A stretch of DNA of 30,694 nucleotides from Chitinophagaceae bacterium (GCA_025924755.1 JAICHT010000004.1:1-30694), one strand, 5' to 3'; shown: positions 1 through 9,778, counted from the stretch's first letter. Numbers and translations are program-made. The notes: generated by a model not told the origin, from the letters alone.

Positions 1-322
1 CCATTTGCATCCAGTGGCCGGGCTTTAAAGCATCACCATCAAATGGAGCGGTGGGCATAGCTGCAGGATGGCCGGATAACACTTTAGTACTATCTACCAC
101 AGGCCCTTGCGGTGTAAGTATTTTTGGTGAATGGCAGTCATTACATCCCGCCGCGGTTACTAAATACTTCCCTCGCATCACTGCGCTTTCCTCTTCCTGG
201 TCACGGACCTGCATAATATTGTCTGAAGTGTCTTCCTTTGAGGCATTGGTGTGGCATGAAGTAAGGACTAAAATAAGGGTAGCAGAACATACAGCACCCT
301 TTAGTAAGGATTGAAAAAGCAT
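1..322 (-). CDS. Cytochrome c lipoprotein, N-terminal part (runs off the left edge)
   Basis: The reading frame opens with ATG at 322 and is still open at base 1, so only the first 107 residues are seen. A hydrophobic leader ends in a lipobox (LVLTSC, Cys23), which predicts a lipid-anchored protein exported from the cytoplasm. A single c-type haem-binding motif CNDCH lies at residues 60-64, after the start of a typical cytochrome c fold (GKYLVTAAGC). This supports an electron-transfer or haem-containing envelope protein. Diheme and monoheme versions of such lipoproteins are common in Bacteroidota, and the missing C-terminal part would tell which this is. No partner gene is visible. The call of a c-type cytochrome is firm; the exact role is not known. 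Confidence 0.8.
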   Translation of the reverse strand, partial: MLFQSLLKGAVCSATLILVLTSCHTNASKEDTSDNIMQVRDQEEESAVMRGKYLVTAAGCNDCHSPKILTPQGPVVDSTKVLSGHPAAMPTAPFDGDALKPGHWMQM

Positions 323-588
323 AGCAGTTTAATTTTGGTTGAAAAATGCAGTTGTTATACCAAGTTAAAAAATTGTTTACTTAATTACAAATACTTGCAT
401 TTTGAAAATCTTCGTTGTAAGAATACATGAATGGAGAATATAAGAGAGGGAGCGTACAAGACTGTACCCGCTTTTTAGATGCGGCTTACAAGCACGCAAT
501 TCATAATTGATGCATAGTAATACTACAGTACCAGTGTGCGACGCAACAGAAGCCCCATAGTAATTTGAAAGCCTGGAACAAAAAATTA

Positions 589-1050
589 TTAATCAATAGC
601 GTCGTATACCAAGCCGGCCATTACTGCATATACCAGGTGGTGCACACCATCAACTGCAATAGTTTTTGGCTCCCATTTGGTAACAGGCGGCGCCACACCC
701 AAAGCAGGTTCAATCGTCATGGCAGTGCCCCATATTGCAGCAAAATGAACGAGGGTTGCCGGCAAGCCGTCTACGCCTGCCAAACCCAGCAGGCCGCGGG
801 CTATGCCCCACGTGGTGCCGTAAGTCCAATGCACTTCTTGTGTAAACTTTTCTTTTTTGTCTTTATTTACTTCCCGCACATCCAATACTTTTGAGGCAGC
901 ATCGGCCGGTGCATTGCTGGGCTTTCTGCCCGTAATTTTCATTTCTATCATTTGCGAGATAGTAATAGCCGCTGTGCCTGCCAGCCCTGCTATTAATCCC
1001 TTTCCCAGGCAAAAAGCCAACTTGCCAACTGCTGAATGAATCTTACTCAT
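589..1050 (-). CDS. Small membrane protein of unknown function
   Basis: A 153-residue protein if translation begins at the ATG at 1050 (MSKIHSAV). The frame stays open 18 codons further upstream, but that extension looks non-coding. There are two or three hydrophobic stretches rich in Gly and Ala: about residues 10-33 (GKGLIAGLAGTAA), 84-112 and 132-150. Between the first two is a charged segment with many Lys and Asp (VREVNKDKKEKF). This suggests a small inner-membrane protein with a cytoplasmic or periplasmic loop. I do not recognise the family with confidence; it vaguely resembles DUF1440/YagU-like membrane proteins. It stands alone, 151 bp downstream of purH on the same strand, and nothing nearby indicates its job. 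Confidence 0.6.
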   Translation of the reverse strand: MSKIHSAVGKLAFCLGKGLIAGLAGTAAITISQMIEMKITGRKPSNAPADAASKVLDVREVNKDKKEKFTQEVHWTYGTTWGIARGLLGLAGVDGLPATLVHFAAIWGTAMTIEPALGVAPPVTKWEPKTIAVDGVHHLVYAVMAGLVYDAID

Positions 1051-1201
1051 ACCATTAAGTTTAAATAATGCACTAAACAGGTACCTGCATAAATATTGCG
1101 CCAAGGATTACACCAAAAAGTCAATAACAAAAAAGTTGTAAAATTCTTATCCTTCAATTGCTGTTTAGCTTGCTACCAACCGGTTTATTAATAGCACCTG
1201 G

Positions 1202-2734
1202 TTAATGCTTAAAATGCCGCATACCTGTCATTACCATCACCAGGTTGTTTTCTTTACAATAAGCAATACTATCCTTATCGCGTATAGAGCCGCCAGGTTC
1301 TATAAAAGCAACGATGCCTGCCTGGTGGCCCAACTGCACACAATCGTTAAAAGGAAAAAACGCATCGCTGGCCATTACGGCTCCCTGCAAATCAAAATTA
1401 AATTGCTTGGCTTTTTCTACTGCATGACGCAACGCATCAATACGGCTGGTTTGGCCGCAACCTTTACCTACCAACTGTTTATTTTTTACCAATGCAATGG
1501 CATTGCTTTTTAAATGTTTGCAAATCAGGTTAGCAAAAATCAAATCAGCCTTTTCGCTTTCCGTAGAAGTCCGTCCGCCTACTTCTTCCCATGTTGAAAA
1601 ATTGCCTTCATCTTTATACTGGGTTAAGGTGCCGTTCAATACATTTTTATAGAGCTGGTTGGAAGTGTCAGTGCTTTTTAACTGCAACAATATCCGGTTC
1701 TTTTTTGACTTTAATTTTTCCAATGCATCTTCATTAAAAGAAGGCGCTATCAATACCTCAAAAAATATTTCATTAATCGCTTCTGCAGTAGCCATATCAA
1801 TGGGGGCATTACAAACCAATACACCACCAAAAGCACTTTCCGGATCTCCGGCCAGAGCATCTTTCCAGGCTTCTCTAACGGTACTCCTGCTGGCGGCGCC
1901 ACATACATTAGTATGCTTAATAACCGCAAAAGTGGAAGGCTTGCCGCCACTGGAAAGAGAAAGGGTAAATTCCTTTATCAATTCAATAGCCGCATCAATA
2001 TCTACCAGGTTATTGTACGAAATTTCTTTACCGTGAAGCTGTGAAAAGTTAGCTTCCAGATTGCCATAAAATGCCGCCTGCTGGTGCGGATTTTCGCCAT
2101 ACCGCAATATGGTTTTTTGTCCCTGGGCTACCAGTTGTATAGGATTAGTTTTATTGAAATAATTATTGATAGCGATATCATAATCGGCTACGATGCTGAA
2201 CGCTTTGGCAGCAAAATTCCTCCGCTGATCTAAGGTAATTTCACCATTTTGCTGTTGCAGCAAATCTACCAGGCTGGCATAGTCTTCTTTCGATGCAATA
2301 ACGGCCACATCGCTAAAGTTTTTTGCCGCTGCACGTATCATAGACGGGCCGCCAATATCGATCTTTTCAATAATCTGCTTTTCATCAGTGGCGCTGGCTA
2401 CGGTTTCCTGAAAAGGATACAGATCTACAATCACCAAATCTATTTCCGGAATACCATATTGCTTCATTTCATGAATATCAATATCGTTATTGCGCCGGCC
2501 CAAAATTCCACCAAACACACTGGGGTGAAGGGTTTTTACCCGTCCGCCCAGTATGGAAGGATACGTAGTTAGCGTTTCTACCGGCACCACTTCTATACCT
2601 AAATCTTCAATAAATTTTTGCGTGCCACCTGTAGTATAAATAGTAGTTCCCTGTTGCTGAAGTTGCCGTACCACCGGCTCTAAACCCTCTTTATAAAAAA
2701 CAGATATCAGGGCAGATGAAATTTTTTTATTCAT
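1202..2734 (-). CDS. purH: Bifunctional AICAR formyltransferase / IMP cyclohydrolase
   Basis: PurH catalyses the last two steps of de novo purine synthesis in the cytosol: formyl transfer from 10-formyl-THF to AICAR, then ring closure to IMP. The 510-residue length fits the family. The N-terminal MGS-like cyclohydrolase domain (about 1-190) shows TTGGTQKF and GGRVKTLHP. The transformylase domain shows IKHTNVCGAA, with the catalytic Lys-His pair, then SAFGG, and it ends with the family signature TGMRHFKH. I chose the ATG at 2734 (MNKKISSALISVF); the frame extends 12 codons upstream, but that stretch does not resemble PurH. It lies 46 bp after comEC on the same strand and may be co-transcribed with it. 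No terminator was found after it. Confidence 0.97.
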   Translation of the reverse strand: MNKKISSALISVFYKEGLEPVVRQLQQQGTTIYTTGGTQKFIEDLGIEVVPVETLTTYPSILGGRVKTLHPSVFGGILGRRNNDIDIHEMKQYGIPEIDLVIVDLYPFQETVASATDEKQIIEKIDIGGPSMIRAAAKNFSDVAVIASKEDYASLVDLLQQQNGEITLDQRRNFAAKAFSIVADYDIAINNYFNKTNPIQLVAQGQKTILRYGENPHQQAAFYGNLEANFSQLHGKEISYNNLVDIDAAIELIKEFTLSLSSGGKPSTFAVIKHTNVCGAASRSTVREAWKDALAGDPESAFGGVLVCNAPIDMATAEAINEIFFEVLIAPSFNEDALEKLKSKKNRILLQLKSTDTSNQLYKNVLNGTLTQYKDEGNFSTWEEVGGRTSTESEKADLIFANLICKHLKSNAIALVKNKQLVGKGCGQTSRIDALRHAVEKAKQFNFDLQGAVMASDAFFPFNDCVQLGHQAGIVAFIEPGGSIRDKDSIAYCKENNLVMVMTGMRHFKH

Positions 2735-2780
2735 ACAATATATTAAACAGTAGATTATTAGAAGCCGCAAAGGTAGGCTA

Positions 2781-4853
2781 CTACAAATTCATCACAAAAG
2801 CACCATTTTCCGAAACGTCGTAATACGGGATTTGCAGCGAATCGCAATCGTGCTTCCAGCGTGCAGCCCTCCATGCAGGAACCGATCCGTCTATTACTAT
2901 TTGACCAATATTAAAATTATCGTGGAGCGTGGGTATATATACCTTGGGATTGCCGGATAGTATGATCAGGTTGAGTGTAACTTTAGAAGCGTCTTTTTGA
3001 AAATAAACGGTGCGGTCTATTATTGCAATCCGCTTGTCATTTACAATAAAACAACCGGTATTAGTAGGTATTGCTTCCGGCTGCACCCGGTATAAAATCC
3101 GCGTCGGCTGCAAGTAAAAATTGCGGGCAAAATCATCATTCAGCAATAAACTATCACCGATGAATGCATACGTTCTTCCATGTATAATATCTATTGCCTG
3201 GTGCCTGGGTACGTTATATACTATCAGCTTTTGCTGCCTGTTGGCTTGCATAAATGATGCGGTGCGAAGCATTGTAAACAGCAACAGGAAAAGCAGTGAA
3301 ACAAACAGGGCTCTTTTACTTTTTTGTAGCAGCCAGTAACTGGCGCCTGCTATTGCCGCCAATAATAAAATTGTTTGTGGCAGTGTTATATAGATGCCGT
3401 TCCAGGTAGCCAGTGAGGTACCGTTTAAGCGTTCAATATAGGCATTCATTGCATGCACCCCTATAGTAATAATTTTTCCGGTTGGTATAGCTAAAACAGG
3501 AATAAACGATACCAGGCATAGCAGTATTTCGCCCATTAAAATAAGGCTGGATAACGGAACCGCGACCATATTGGTAAACAAAAATAAATTAGGGAACTGG
3601 TGAAAATGATATAGGCTTACCGGCAATGTAAGTAGTTGTGCCGATAGCGTAACCGCATTTAACTTCCAGATAAAATCCACTGCTTTGTTTGAAAAATAAA
3701 TGAGGTTATATACAGGGCGAAAGAAAATGATAATGCTTAATACAGCCGCGTATGAAAGCTGAAAGCCTACATCCCATAACCAGAAAGGATTATAGCATAA
3801 TAACAAAAAAGCGGATAGTGCCAGGGTATTATATACAGAGGTTCTCCTGTCAAAAACTTCCGCAAGTGCTATGAAAGTAAAAATAACTGCTGAACGCAAA
3901 ACAGATGGCTGGCCACCCGCTAAAATACTAAACAGCCACAAGCCACTGATAACAACTATTATCCGCAGCCAATTTAAATTTCTAATTATTTTTAATGGTT
4001 TTGTCAGCAGTAATAACAACCAGTATATCAACCCTAAGTGCAGACCCGATATGGCTATAATATGCACAACACCCGTGTTGGAGTACGATTGCACAAGGCT
4101 TTTATCTAAATCATCTTTGTAACCAATAAGCAAAGCTTCCGCTAAACCTTGTTCTTTCGGCCCTTCAATATATCGACGCAAAATACCTACTACTGTTTTG
4201 CGGCATTGATAAATAAACTTGCGGAGGTTATTGATTTGCTTTTGCGGTAATACAATAAGGTCGTTTGCTGATAGGTAGACCTGATCCGTAATTCCCTGGA
4301 AAAGCGCATATTGCTGATAGTTAAAACTACCGGGGTTGCCGGCGCTTTTTATAAGTTGCAGCGGTTTGGTAAATACTATGGTTGAACCATATGAAAGATG
4401 ACGTAGCGTCGTATCTTTTTTAAGATAAATAATGATCGTCCCATCGGCATTTTTCCAACTGTTGTTCCATCTTATTTTTTGCACGGCAGCTATGGCCTTG
4501 TACGACTTTGCATTTTCTACCAATGGCTCCTGCAGCGTTGCTATACAGGCAGCTGGATGCATCCTTCCTATCCAGTCTTTATCGTTTCGTATATCATTGG
4601 TATAGGTAAGCAAGGCACCGGCACAAACAACAAGCAGCGAAACAGCGATACCATTGACCATTGAAAACCGCCACTTCTTTGCAACAGGAAAAAAGCTGTA
4701 AGCACTAATTATAAACAGGCAAAAGCAACCTGCAAGCACCAATAATTTTAGCGGAAGTGGCCAGTACCATTGTAATACGATGCCCGCAAGCAGCGGAATA
4801 AGCAAACGGATGGCCGGTGCTTTTTTCCATAAGTAAACTACAGGCAAGGGCAT
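2781..4853 (-). CDS. comEC: ComEC/Rec2 family DNA-uptake channel protein
   Basis: ComEC forms the inner-membrane channel that carries single-stranded DNA into the cytoplasm during natural transformation. The 690-residue protein has N-terminal membrane helices and a DUF4131-type OB-like periplasmic region (about 30-190). The polytopic Competence domain follows (about 225-500) with its hallmark IIAISGLHLG. The last 170 residues sit where many ComEC proteins carry a metallo-beta-lactamase nuclease domain, but no HxHxDH metal-binding motif is present. What remains (for example LSGNPK, IDGSVPAWR, GAFVMNL) looks like a degenerate version of that fold. The gene lies 46 bp after a separate, intact MBL-fold gene and 46 bp before purH. 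Membership of the family is secure; actual competence is inferred. Confidence 0.93.
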   Translation of the reverse strand: MPLPVVYLWKKAPAIRLLIPLLAGIVLQWYWPLPLKLLVLAGCFCLFIISAYSFFPVAKKWRFSMVNGIAVSLLVVCAGALLTYTNDIRNDKDWIGRMHPAACIATLQEPLVENAKSYKAIAAVQKIRWNNSWKNADGTIIIYLKKDTTLRHLSYGSTIVFTKPLQLIKSAGNPGSFNYQQYALFQGITDQVYLSANDLIVLPQKQINNLRKFIYQCRKTVVGILRRYIEGPKEQGLAEALLIGYKDDLDKSLVQSYSNTGVVHIIAISGLHLGLIYWLLLLLTKPLKIIRNLNWLRIIVVISGLWLFSILAGGQPSVLRSAVIFTFIALAEVFDRRTSVYNTLALSAFLLLCYNPFWLWDVGFQLSYAAVLSIIIFFRPVYNLIYFSNKAVDFIWKLNAVTLSAQLLTLPVSLYHFHQFPNLFLFTNMVAVPLSSLILMGEILLCLVSFIPVLAIPTGKIITIGVHAMNAYIERLNGTSLATWNGIYITLPQTILLLAAIAGASYWLLQKSKRALFVSLLFLLLFTMLRTASFMQANRQQKLIVYNVPRHQAIDIIHGRTYAFIGDSLLLNDDFARNFYLQPTRILYRVQPEAIPTNTGCFIVNDKRIAIIDRTVYFQKDASKVTLNLIILSGNPKVYIPTLHDNFNIGQIVIDGSVPAWRAARWKHDCDSLQIPYYDVSENGAFVMNL

Positions 4854-4899
4854 ATGGTTATTATATTACAAGCGGTGATACGGAAGGCAATTTACCCCG

Positions 4900-5634
4900 T
4901 TAGTATACCGGTGTTTTTATATCGTGGTAAAATAGAAACTTCCAGCCTTCTTTGGCACCCTGCTCCCACCATTGTTTCCGCAACTGCATGGCTTTTTCCG
5001 CTTCAAAATCGTATTTGGTTTTGTATTTTATTTTCATTTGCTGCAATTGCGGCGCATCATCACCGCCAAAGAAGATAATTTCGCCTTCTTCCTTTATCCA
5101 ATATACCTGGTGGTAAGGCGAGTGGGCTCCTGTGTATTTATAAAAAATATAATCATCTATCACCCCTTCATCATCGGTTAAAAAATGCACTTGAGGTGAT
5201 GTTTGCAAAGCCGCCAGTTCTTCCGGTATAAATGAAGGAGCACCTTTTGTTAATGCAAAGTCCAGCTCTCTTTTTTGTACATAGTACGCAGCGTTCGGAA
5301 AGCTTAGTTTGGTATGATCGTAATTTAAGCTAACGCCGCCTGCATGATCTTTATGAAGATGCGACATCAGTACTTTGGTGACCTCCTCCGGCCGAATGCC
5401 TTCTTTTTCCATATTAGCATGAAGCTGCATCTTGCTATAGACGCTATCATTAAAACCCAGCCCGGTATCTAATAGTAAAATGTCTTTTGAAGTAATTACT
5501 ACAAACGGCTGCACTTCTACCAGCAAGCTTCCGGTAGGGCGATGCTGCAGGTTGTCTTTTTCTTCGTTAAACGGAACAAACAGTTTTGTTTTGTCAATAG
5601 TAAATGCTCCTTCTGAAAGTGGAATGATCTTCAT
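4900..5634 (-). CDS. Metallo-beta-lactamase-fold hydrolase
   Basis: A 244-residue MBL-fold enzyme without a signal peptide, so probably cytoplasmic. The metal-binding motif is complete: HLHKDH at 92-97 (His92, His94, Asp96, His97), His171 in TGAHSPYH, Asp192 in FFGGDDAP and a late His in FYHD. The strand before the motif carries LLDTGLG, typical of lactonase- or glyoxalase-like members. The substrate cannot be told from the sequence. It sits between rodA (36 bp upstream) and comEC (46 bp downstream) on the same strand, which suggests co-transcription. One possibility is that it relates to ComEC, whose own MBL region is degenerate, but this family also has many unrelated housekeeping hydrolases. 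Confidence 0.88.
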   Translation of the reverse strand: MKIIPLSEGAFTIDKTKLFVPFNEEKDNLQHRPTGSLLVEVQPFVVITSKDILLLDTGLGFNDSVYSKMQLHANMEKEGIRPEEVTKVLMSHLHKDHAGGVSLNYDHTKLSFPNAAYYVQKRELDFALTKGAPSFIPEELAALQTSPQVHFLTDDEGVIDDYIFYKYTGAHSPYHQVYWIKEEGEIIFFGGDDAPQLQQMKIKYKTKYDFEAEKAMQLRKQWWEQGAKEGWKFLFYHDIKTPVY

Positions 5635-5670
5635 AAAGTCTACGCCTTCTAAAATAGTTAAGATACAAAT

Positions 5671-7002
5671 TTACCGTAACACCATCTGTCGGTCTGCATC
5701 CAGCCTGATTAATATAAACAATAGTACGGTAAACGTGAGCAGGGCGGTACCGCCATAGCTGATAAACGGTAAGGGAATACCAATTACCGGCGCAAGGCCT
5801 ACCGTCATACAGATATTAATAGTAATATGGAAGAAAAAAACAGCTGCCACGCCATATGCATAGCAACGGCTAAACACGCTGCGCTGCCTTTCGGCCACTG
5901 CTACAATTTTAAATAATAACAGCAGGTATACCGCCAAAAGTGCGGTAGTGCCCACAAAGCCAAAGCCTTCGCCAATGGTGCAAAATATAAAATCGGTACG
6001 CTGCTCCGGCACAAAATCGTATCGCGTTTGCGTACCCTTAAGCAGACCTTTACCATGAAAGCCGCCGCTGCCTATAGCAATTTTGGATTGTTTTACATTA
6101 TAATCGTTTTTACCTTTTTTAGATATGGTAATGGCATCTATAGCAGAACCGGCACCATACGGATTTTCTTTGCCGAATAATGTAAAAATCCTTTCCGTCT
6201 GGTAAGGCTGCATTACATGTTTAAATATAAAAGGCACGGCAAAGCGCTGTACCCCGACGCATACAAACCACAGGAATATAATGGTAACCAACAATCCTTT
6301 GCTACGCTTAATTTGCCGCCGCATCGAAAAAATAACCGCTGCTGCTATTACGGTAAGAAGGATTGCCAATATGTTGGGATCCATAACAATGGTAGCCACT
6401 ACTAAAACGGCAATGGAAAATCCTACTATTAATATGATAGCCGGCAACCCTTCTCGGTACATTACTAAAAAGAAAGAAAAATAAACCAACGCCAGTCCCG
6501 TTTCGCTTTGTAAAAGCGATAAAGCAGCCGGAAATAAGGTGATGGCCGCAGCAATAAACTGCGACCGGGTTTTGGAAAAATCGGTATCAACCCTTGATAA
6601 ATACCGGGCTAATGCAAGGCATACGCATATCTTACAAAACTCGGCTGGCTGAAAGTTGAAGCCACCTAACCGTATGATAGACTCTGTACCTTTTACACGA
6701 GAGTGAAAAGGAAATACTAAAAACAAAAAGAATATGCCCGCTGCATACCATACATTGGCCGTGGCTGCAAAAAATTTACTATCGGTAAGCAATACAAAAA
6801 TGGCCAGAACGCCTGCTATAAAAAAAAAGTAAAGCTGTTTGCTATAGTCGGTTTTAAAAGAAAAAAAGCTGGCAATTATCGGATCGCCGTCTTTGTAAGT
6901 AACGGCAAAGATAGCAGTGATGCCTACTGTAACCAACAGCAGGTATATCCCTATAATACTCCAATCAATTCCCTTCGAAATCCCGGTATTTGTACGGCTC
7001 AT
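5671..7002 (-). CDS. rodA: Rod-shape SEDS peptidoglycan glycosyltransferase RodA
   Basis: RodA polymerises lipid II into glycan strands at the inner membrane and works with PBP2 in the elongasome. The 443-residue polytopic protein has the SEDS hallmarks: FNFQPAEFCK in the first third, TDFIFCTIGEGFGF in the large extracellular loop region and SYGGTALLTF near the C terminus. It could in principle be FtsW, but the position right after mrdA and the mre genes points to RodA. Its ATG overlaps the TGA of mrdA by one base (TGATG), so the two genes are probably translationally coupled, as expected for partners that act as a 1:1 complex. Confidence 0.96.
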   Translation of the reverse strand: MSRTNTGISKGIDWSIIGIYLLLVTVGITAIFAVTYKDGDPIIASFFSFKTDYSKQLYFFFIAGVLAIFVLLTDSKFFAATANVWYAAGIFFLFLVFPFHSRVKGTESIIRLGGFNFQPAEFCKICVCLALARYLSRVDTDFSKTRSQFIAAAITLFPAALSLLQSETGLALVYFSFFLVMYREGLPAIILIVGFSIAVLVVATIVMDPNILAILLTVIAAAVIFSMRRQIKRSKGLLVTIIFLWFVCVGVQRFAVPFIFKHVMQPYQTERIFTLFGKENPYGAGSAIDAITISKKGKNDYNVKQSKIAIGSGGFHGKGLLKGTQTRYDFVPEQRTDFIFCTIGEGFGFVGTTALLAVYLLLLFKIVAVAERQRSVFSRCYAYGVAAVFFFHITINICMTVGLAPVIGIPLPFISYGGTALLTFTVLLFILIRLDADRQMVLR

Positions 7003-9095
7003 CAGGCTGCTGTGGTTTTCATTTTAGGCGGTAAAAATTTTTTTGGCTCCATGGCATCATTCTTTTGCAAAAGCACAATGCGCTGCCTTGGCAATGTAGT
7101 ATCTCTTTTTGCAGGTGTTTGTAAAGACTTGTGCAGGTATTTTTTAATATAGCTGCTGTCATTGGTAATATGGTACCATTTAAATGCACGGGTAGAATCG
7201 GCCTTAAATTGTTCTCTGCCAATCCAGTCGGGCATCAGGTCAGAGCTGGCAATACGGTCTACTTCTTTCAGCCGCTCGGTACGCAATGTGTCGTTCAGAT
7301 ATTTTTCTACCATTAACGATCCGATAGGAGCTGCCCATGTAGCACCAAAGCCGGCATTTTCTACTACTACGGCTATCACAATTTTGGGATCTTCTTTAGG
7401 AGCAAAACATACAAATAAGGAGTTGTCTTTAAGCTGGGTACGTTTATGGTCTATCACGCGAAAGTTTTCTGCCGTACCTGTTTTAGCACACATATCAATA
7501 CCCGGAATCTTTGCTATCCGCGCCGTTCCTACTTCTACTACATCCTGCATTCCATCAATTACTGTCTGGTAATAATTATCAGGGATATGGCCTAATACAT
7601 CGTGCCTTTTTCGAAACTTGTTCAGTATGGTATCTTCAGCCGTTTCGCCATCAATTGATTTTACAAAATGAGGTACATAATAATAGCCTTTATTAGCTAC
7701 AATGCATATGGCGTTGGCTATTTGCAACGGTGTTGCCAGCATCATATCCTGGCCAATACCTAAAGTTACGTTGGTACAAGAGTTCCAGGAGCCCTTGTAT
7801 ACTTTATTGTAAACGGAGGTATCGGGAATATTGCCTTTGTCTTCGCTAGGCAGGTCTACACCCAAACGACCTCCATACCCAAAGCCATTCATATAATCCT
7901 TCCATTTCTCATATCCTACTTTTACATTTCCGTAAGATGGATTGTCTACTATCAGCCGGTAGGCATTTGAAAAAAACGAGTTGCACGAATTGGCAATAGC
8001 CAAACGCAAATTAGCGGCATGTCCCACCCAGTGCTCCGTACACTTTACAGGCCGGCTACAGCCATAGTATGCCCCCCTGCAATCTATACCGCTTGCCGGT
8101 GTAATAACGCCTTCATCCAACCCTATTAAAGCTTCTAAAGGCTTGTAGGTAGAACCGGCCGGATACTGGCCTTTAATAGCACGGTTGAGCAATGGACCGG
8201 CAACATCCAATACCAGCTTTGAATAGTTTTTCTGCTTTTCAGAACCTGTTAAGCTGTTGGGGTTATAATCCGGGCCGGAAACCATACTAACGATACCACC
8301 GGTTTTGGGGTCTATGGCTACGATAGCACCCATTTTATGGGCCATTAACTTTTCTGCAAGTTGCTGCAGCTCTATATTGATATACGTATGCAGGTTTCTG
8401 CCTGCCACGGCAGCGGAATCGAACGCTCCTTTTTGAAAACGTCCCACTACCCGGTTTTTGTTATCCTTGATCCAATACTGAATGCCGCGCTGCCCCATCA
8501 ATACTCTTTCATAATACGATTCTAAACCACTACGGCCCACATAATCTCCTGCCTGGTAAAAGCCATTTGACCGGGCAATAATGCCGGAGTCGGCCTCACC
8601 AATATAACCCGCTAAGTGGGCACCTGCATTATAAGGATATTGCCTCACAGGGCGCTCCTGCAAAAAAAAGCCGCTGCCAAACCGCCACAGGTTTTCTTCC
8701 AGTCTTGCATATTTTTCCGGCGGAAGCAAAGCCTCAAATGCCGTAGGCCGGTACCGGCCGTTTTTTACAACGGCATTTAACATTCTTGATCTGAATTCAG
8801 CAGTATCAATTTCGAGTAAATTACATAGAGAGGCTGTATCCACCCCCTTTATTTCTGAAGGTGTTACCATCAGGTCATACATCAATGTATTGTTGGAAAT
8901 GGGCCTGTTTTTATTATCGTAAATAACGCCGCGGGAGGGGTAGATCACTTTTTTTAGCACAGCGTTTTCCTGAGCCAGCTTTTGATACTTACTGGACACG
9001 ATCTGCAGGTTAAAAAGCTGGCCGATAATTACAGCAAACGTAATAACAAAAATAATCCGGATAATATAACTCCTCGATTGGTTAAACACAGGCAT
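7002..9095 (-). CDS. mrdA: Penicillin-binding protein 2, elongation transpeptidase
   Basis: PBP2 cross-links peptidoglycan during side-wall growth, anchored in the inner membrane with its catalytic domain in the periplasm. The 697-residue protein has one N-terminal membrane segment (about 10-32), a PBP dimer/pedestal domain (about 50-220) and a transpeptidase domain with all three active-site motifs: SxxK at 315-318 (STYK, catalytic Ser315), SxN at 370-372 (SCN) and KTG at 538-540. The C terminus runs about 80 residues past the transpeptidase fold and is Lys/Pro-rich. A promoter-like sequence lies upstream at 9162-9193, so mrdA-rodA may be transcribed apart from mreBCD as well as with it. Confidence 0.97.
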   Translation of the reverse strand: MPVFNQSRSYIIRIIFVITFAVIIGQLFNLQIVSSKYQKLAQENAVLKKVIYPSRGVIYDNKNRPISNNTLMYDLMVTPSEIKGVDTASLCNLLEIDTAEFRSRMLNAVVKNGRYRPTAFEALLPPEKYARLEENLWRFGSGFFLQERPVRQYPYNAGAHLAGYIGEADSGIIARSNGFYQAGDYVGRSGLESYYERVLMGQRGIQYWIKDNKNRVVGRFQKGAFDSAAVAGRNLHTYINIELQQLAEKLMAHKMGAIVAIDPKTGGIVSMVSGPDYNPNSLTGSEKQKNYSKLVLDVAGPLLNRAIKGQYPAGSTYKPLEALIGLDEGVITPASGIDCRGAYYGCSRPVKCTEHWVGHAANLRLAIANSCNSFFSNAYRLIVDNPSYGNVKVGYEKWKDYMNGFGYGGRLGVDLPSEDKGNIPDTSVYNKVYKGSWNSCTNVTLGIGQDMMLATPLQIANAICIVANKGYYYVPHFVKSIDGETAEDTILNKFRKRHDVLGHIPDNYYQTVIDGMQDVVEVGTARIAKIPGIDMCAKTGTAENFRVIDHKRTQLKDNSLFVCFAPKEDPKIVIAVVVENAGFGATWAAPIGSLMVEKYLNDTLRTERLKEVDRIASSDLMPDWIGREQFKADSTRAFKWYHITNDSSYIKKYLHKSLQTPAKRDTTLPRQRIVLLQKNDAMEPKKFLPPKMKTTAA

Positions 9096-9161
9096 AGAAG
9101 GCGTACAGGTATTGAAATAAACTTATAATAATTGTCAGTGCTTATACTGATTTATTTTATA

Positions 9162-9193
9162 CAAAGGTTCGCAATCGAAGGCAGATGTGCAAA
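9162..9193 (-). promoter_or_regulatory. Promoter for mrdA-rodA, Bacteroidota type
   Basis: On the minus strand TTTG (9193-9190) is followed after 20 bases by AACCTTTG (9169-9162). The Bacteroidota consensus is TTTG / about 20 / TAnnTTTG, so only the first base of the -7 box differs. It lies in the 149-bp gap between mreD and mrdA, about 65 bases before the mrdA ATG. It is inferred from sequence only. Confidence 0.5.
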
Positions 9194-9244
9194 TGAACTT
9201 GGATAATAATGCTAAATATTTAATAATACTTGTATTATGAGGTC

Positions 9245-9778
9245 TTAAACGGTATTGGTTCTATATTTCAGCCGCCTTGGAAATAGTAGTTCCACCGTTA
9301 GTATCAGCAACATGCTTATAGCAGTAGTGGATATTACTTTTATTAAAAAAGAAAGAAATGTGCCAAAGTCCAGCCATTCTAAAAATACCAGGTAGGTATG
9401 ATGGAGTAAGGTAAGTATCAGTACGTATACCGTATATGGCGCCCAGCCCATGCCTCTTGGCGAAGGTTCGCGGTAATTGAATTCCGTAAATTCTTTGGGG
9501 GTTAATACGTTTATTATAAACGGACGAACATAAGCTATCAGTACGCAGGCTGCGGTATGCAGCCCCGGCGTCATAGTAAAATAATCCAGCGCCAGGCCGG
9601 TAACAAAACCAATGGCAAGCAAAGCAAAACGCGGCGTACTAAAGGGCAACCACAATATAAAAAGGTAATATAAATAAGGCACGATGAACCGGTGCAAATG
9701 CGGTATTTTATTGAGTACAAAAGCCTGTACCAAAATAAAAATGATCAATCGGAATATGTTTCTTATCAGGTCGCTCAA
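9245..9778 (-). CDS. mreD: Rod shape-determining membrane protein MreD
   Basis: A 177-residue integral membrane protein with five or six hydrophobic helices and few charged loops, as in MreD, which links MreC and MreB to the wall-synthesis machinery. Sequence conservation in this family is low, and the call rests on length, topology and position between mreC and mrdA. The start is a TTG at 9778 (SDLIRNIF follows). No ATG occurs near the N terminus, and TTG overlaps the mreC stop codon as TTGA, a four-base coupling arrangement. The start is therefore likely to depend on ribosomes finishing mreC. Confidence 0.88.
   Translation of the reverse strand: MSDLIRNIFRLIIFILVQAFVLNKIPHLHRFIVPYLYYLFILWLPFSTPRFALLAIGFVTGLALDYFTMTPGLHTAACVLIAYVRPFIINVLTPKEFTEFNYREPSPRGMGWAPYTVYVLILTLLHHTYLVFLEWLDFGTFLSFLIKVISTTAISMLLILTVELLFPRRLKYRTNTV

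Noticed and set aside
51..314. A plus-strand 87-codon reading frame
   Set aside because: It lies over the minus-strand cytochrome c frame, which has a lipobox and a CxxCH motif; the plus frame shows no family features.
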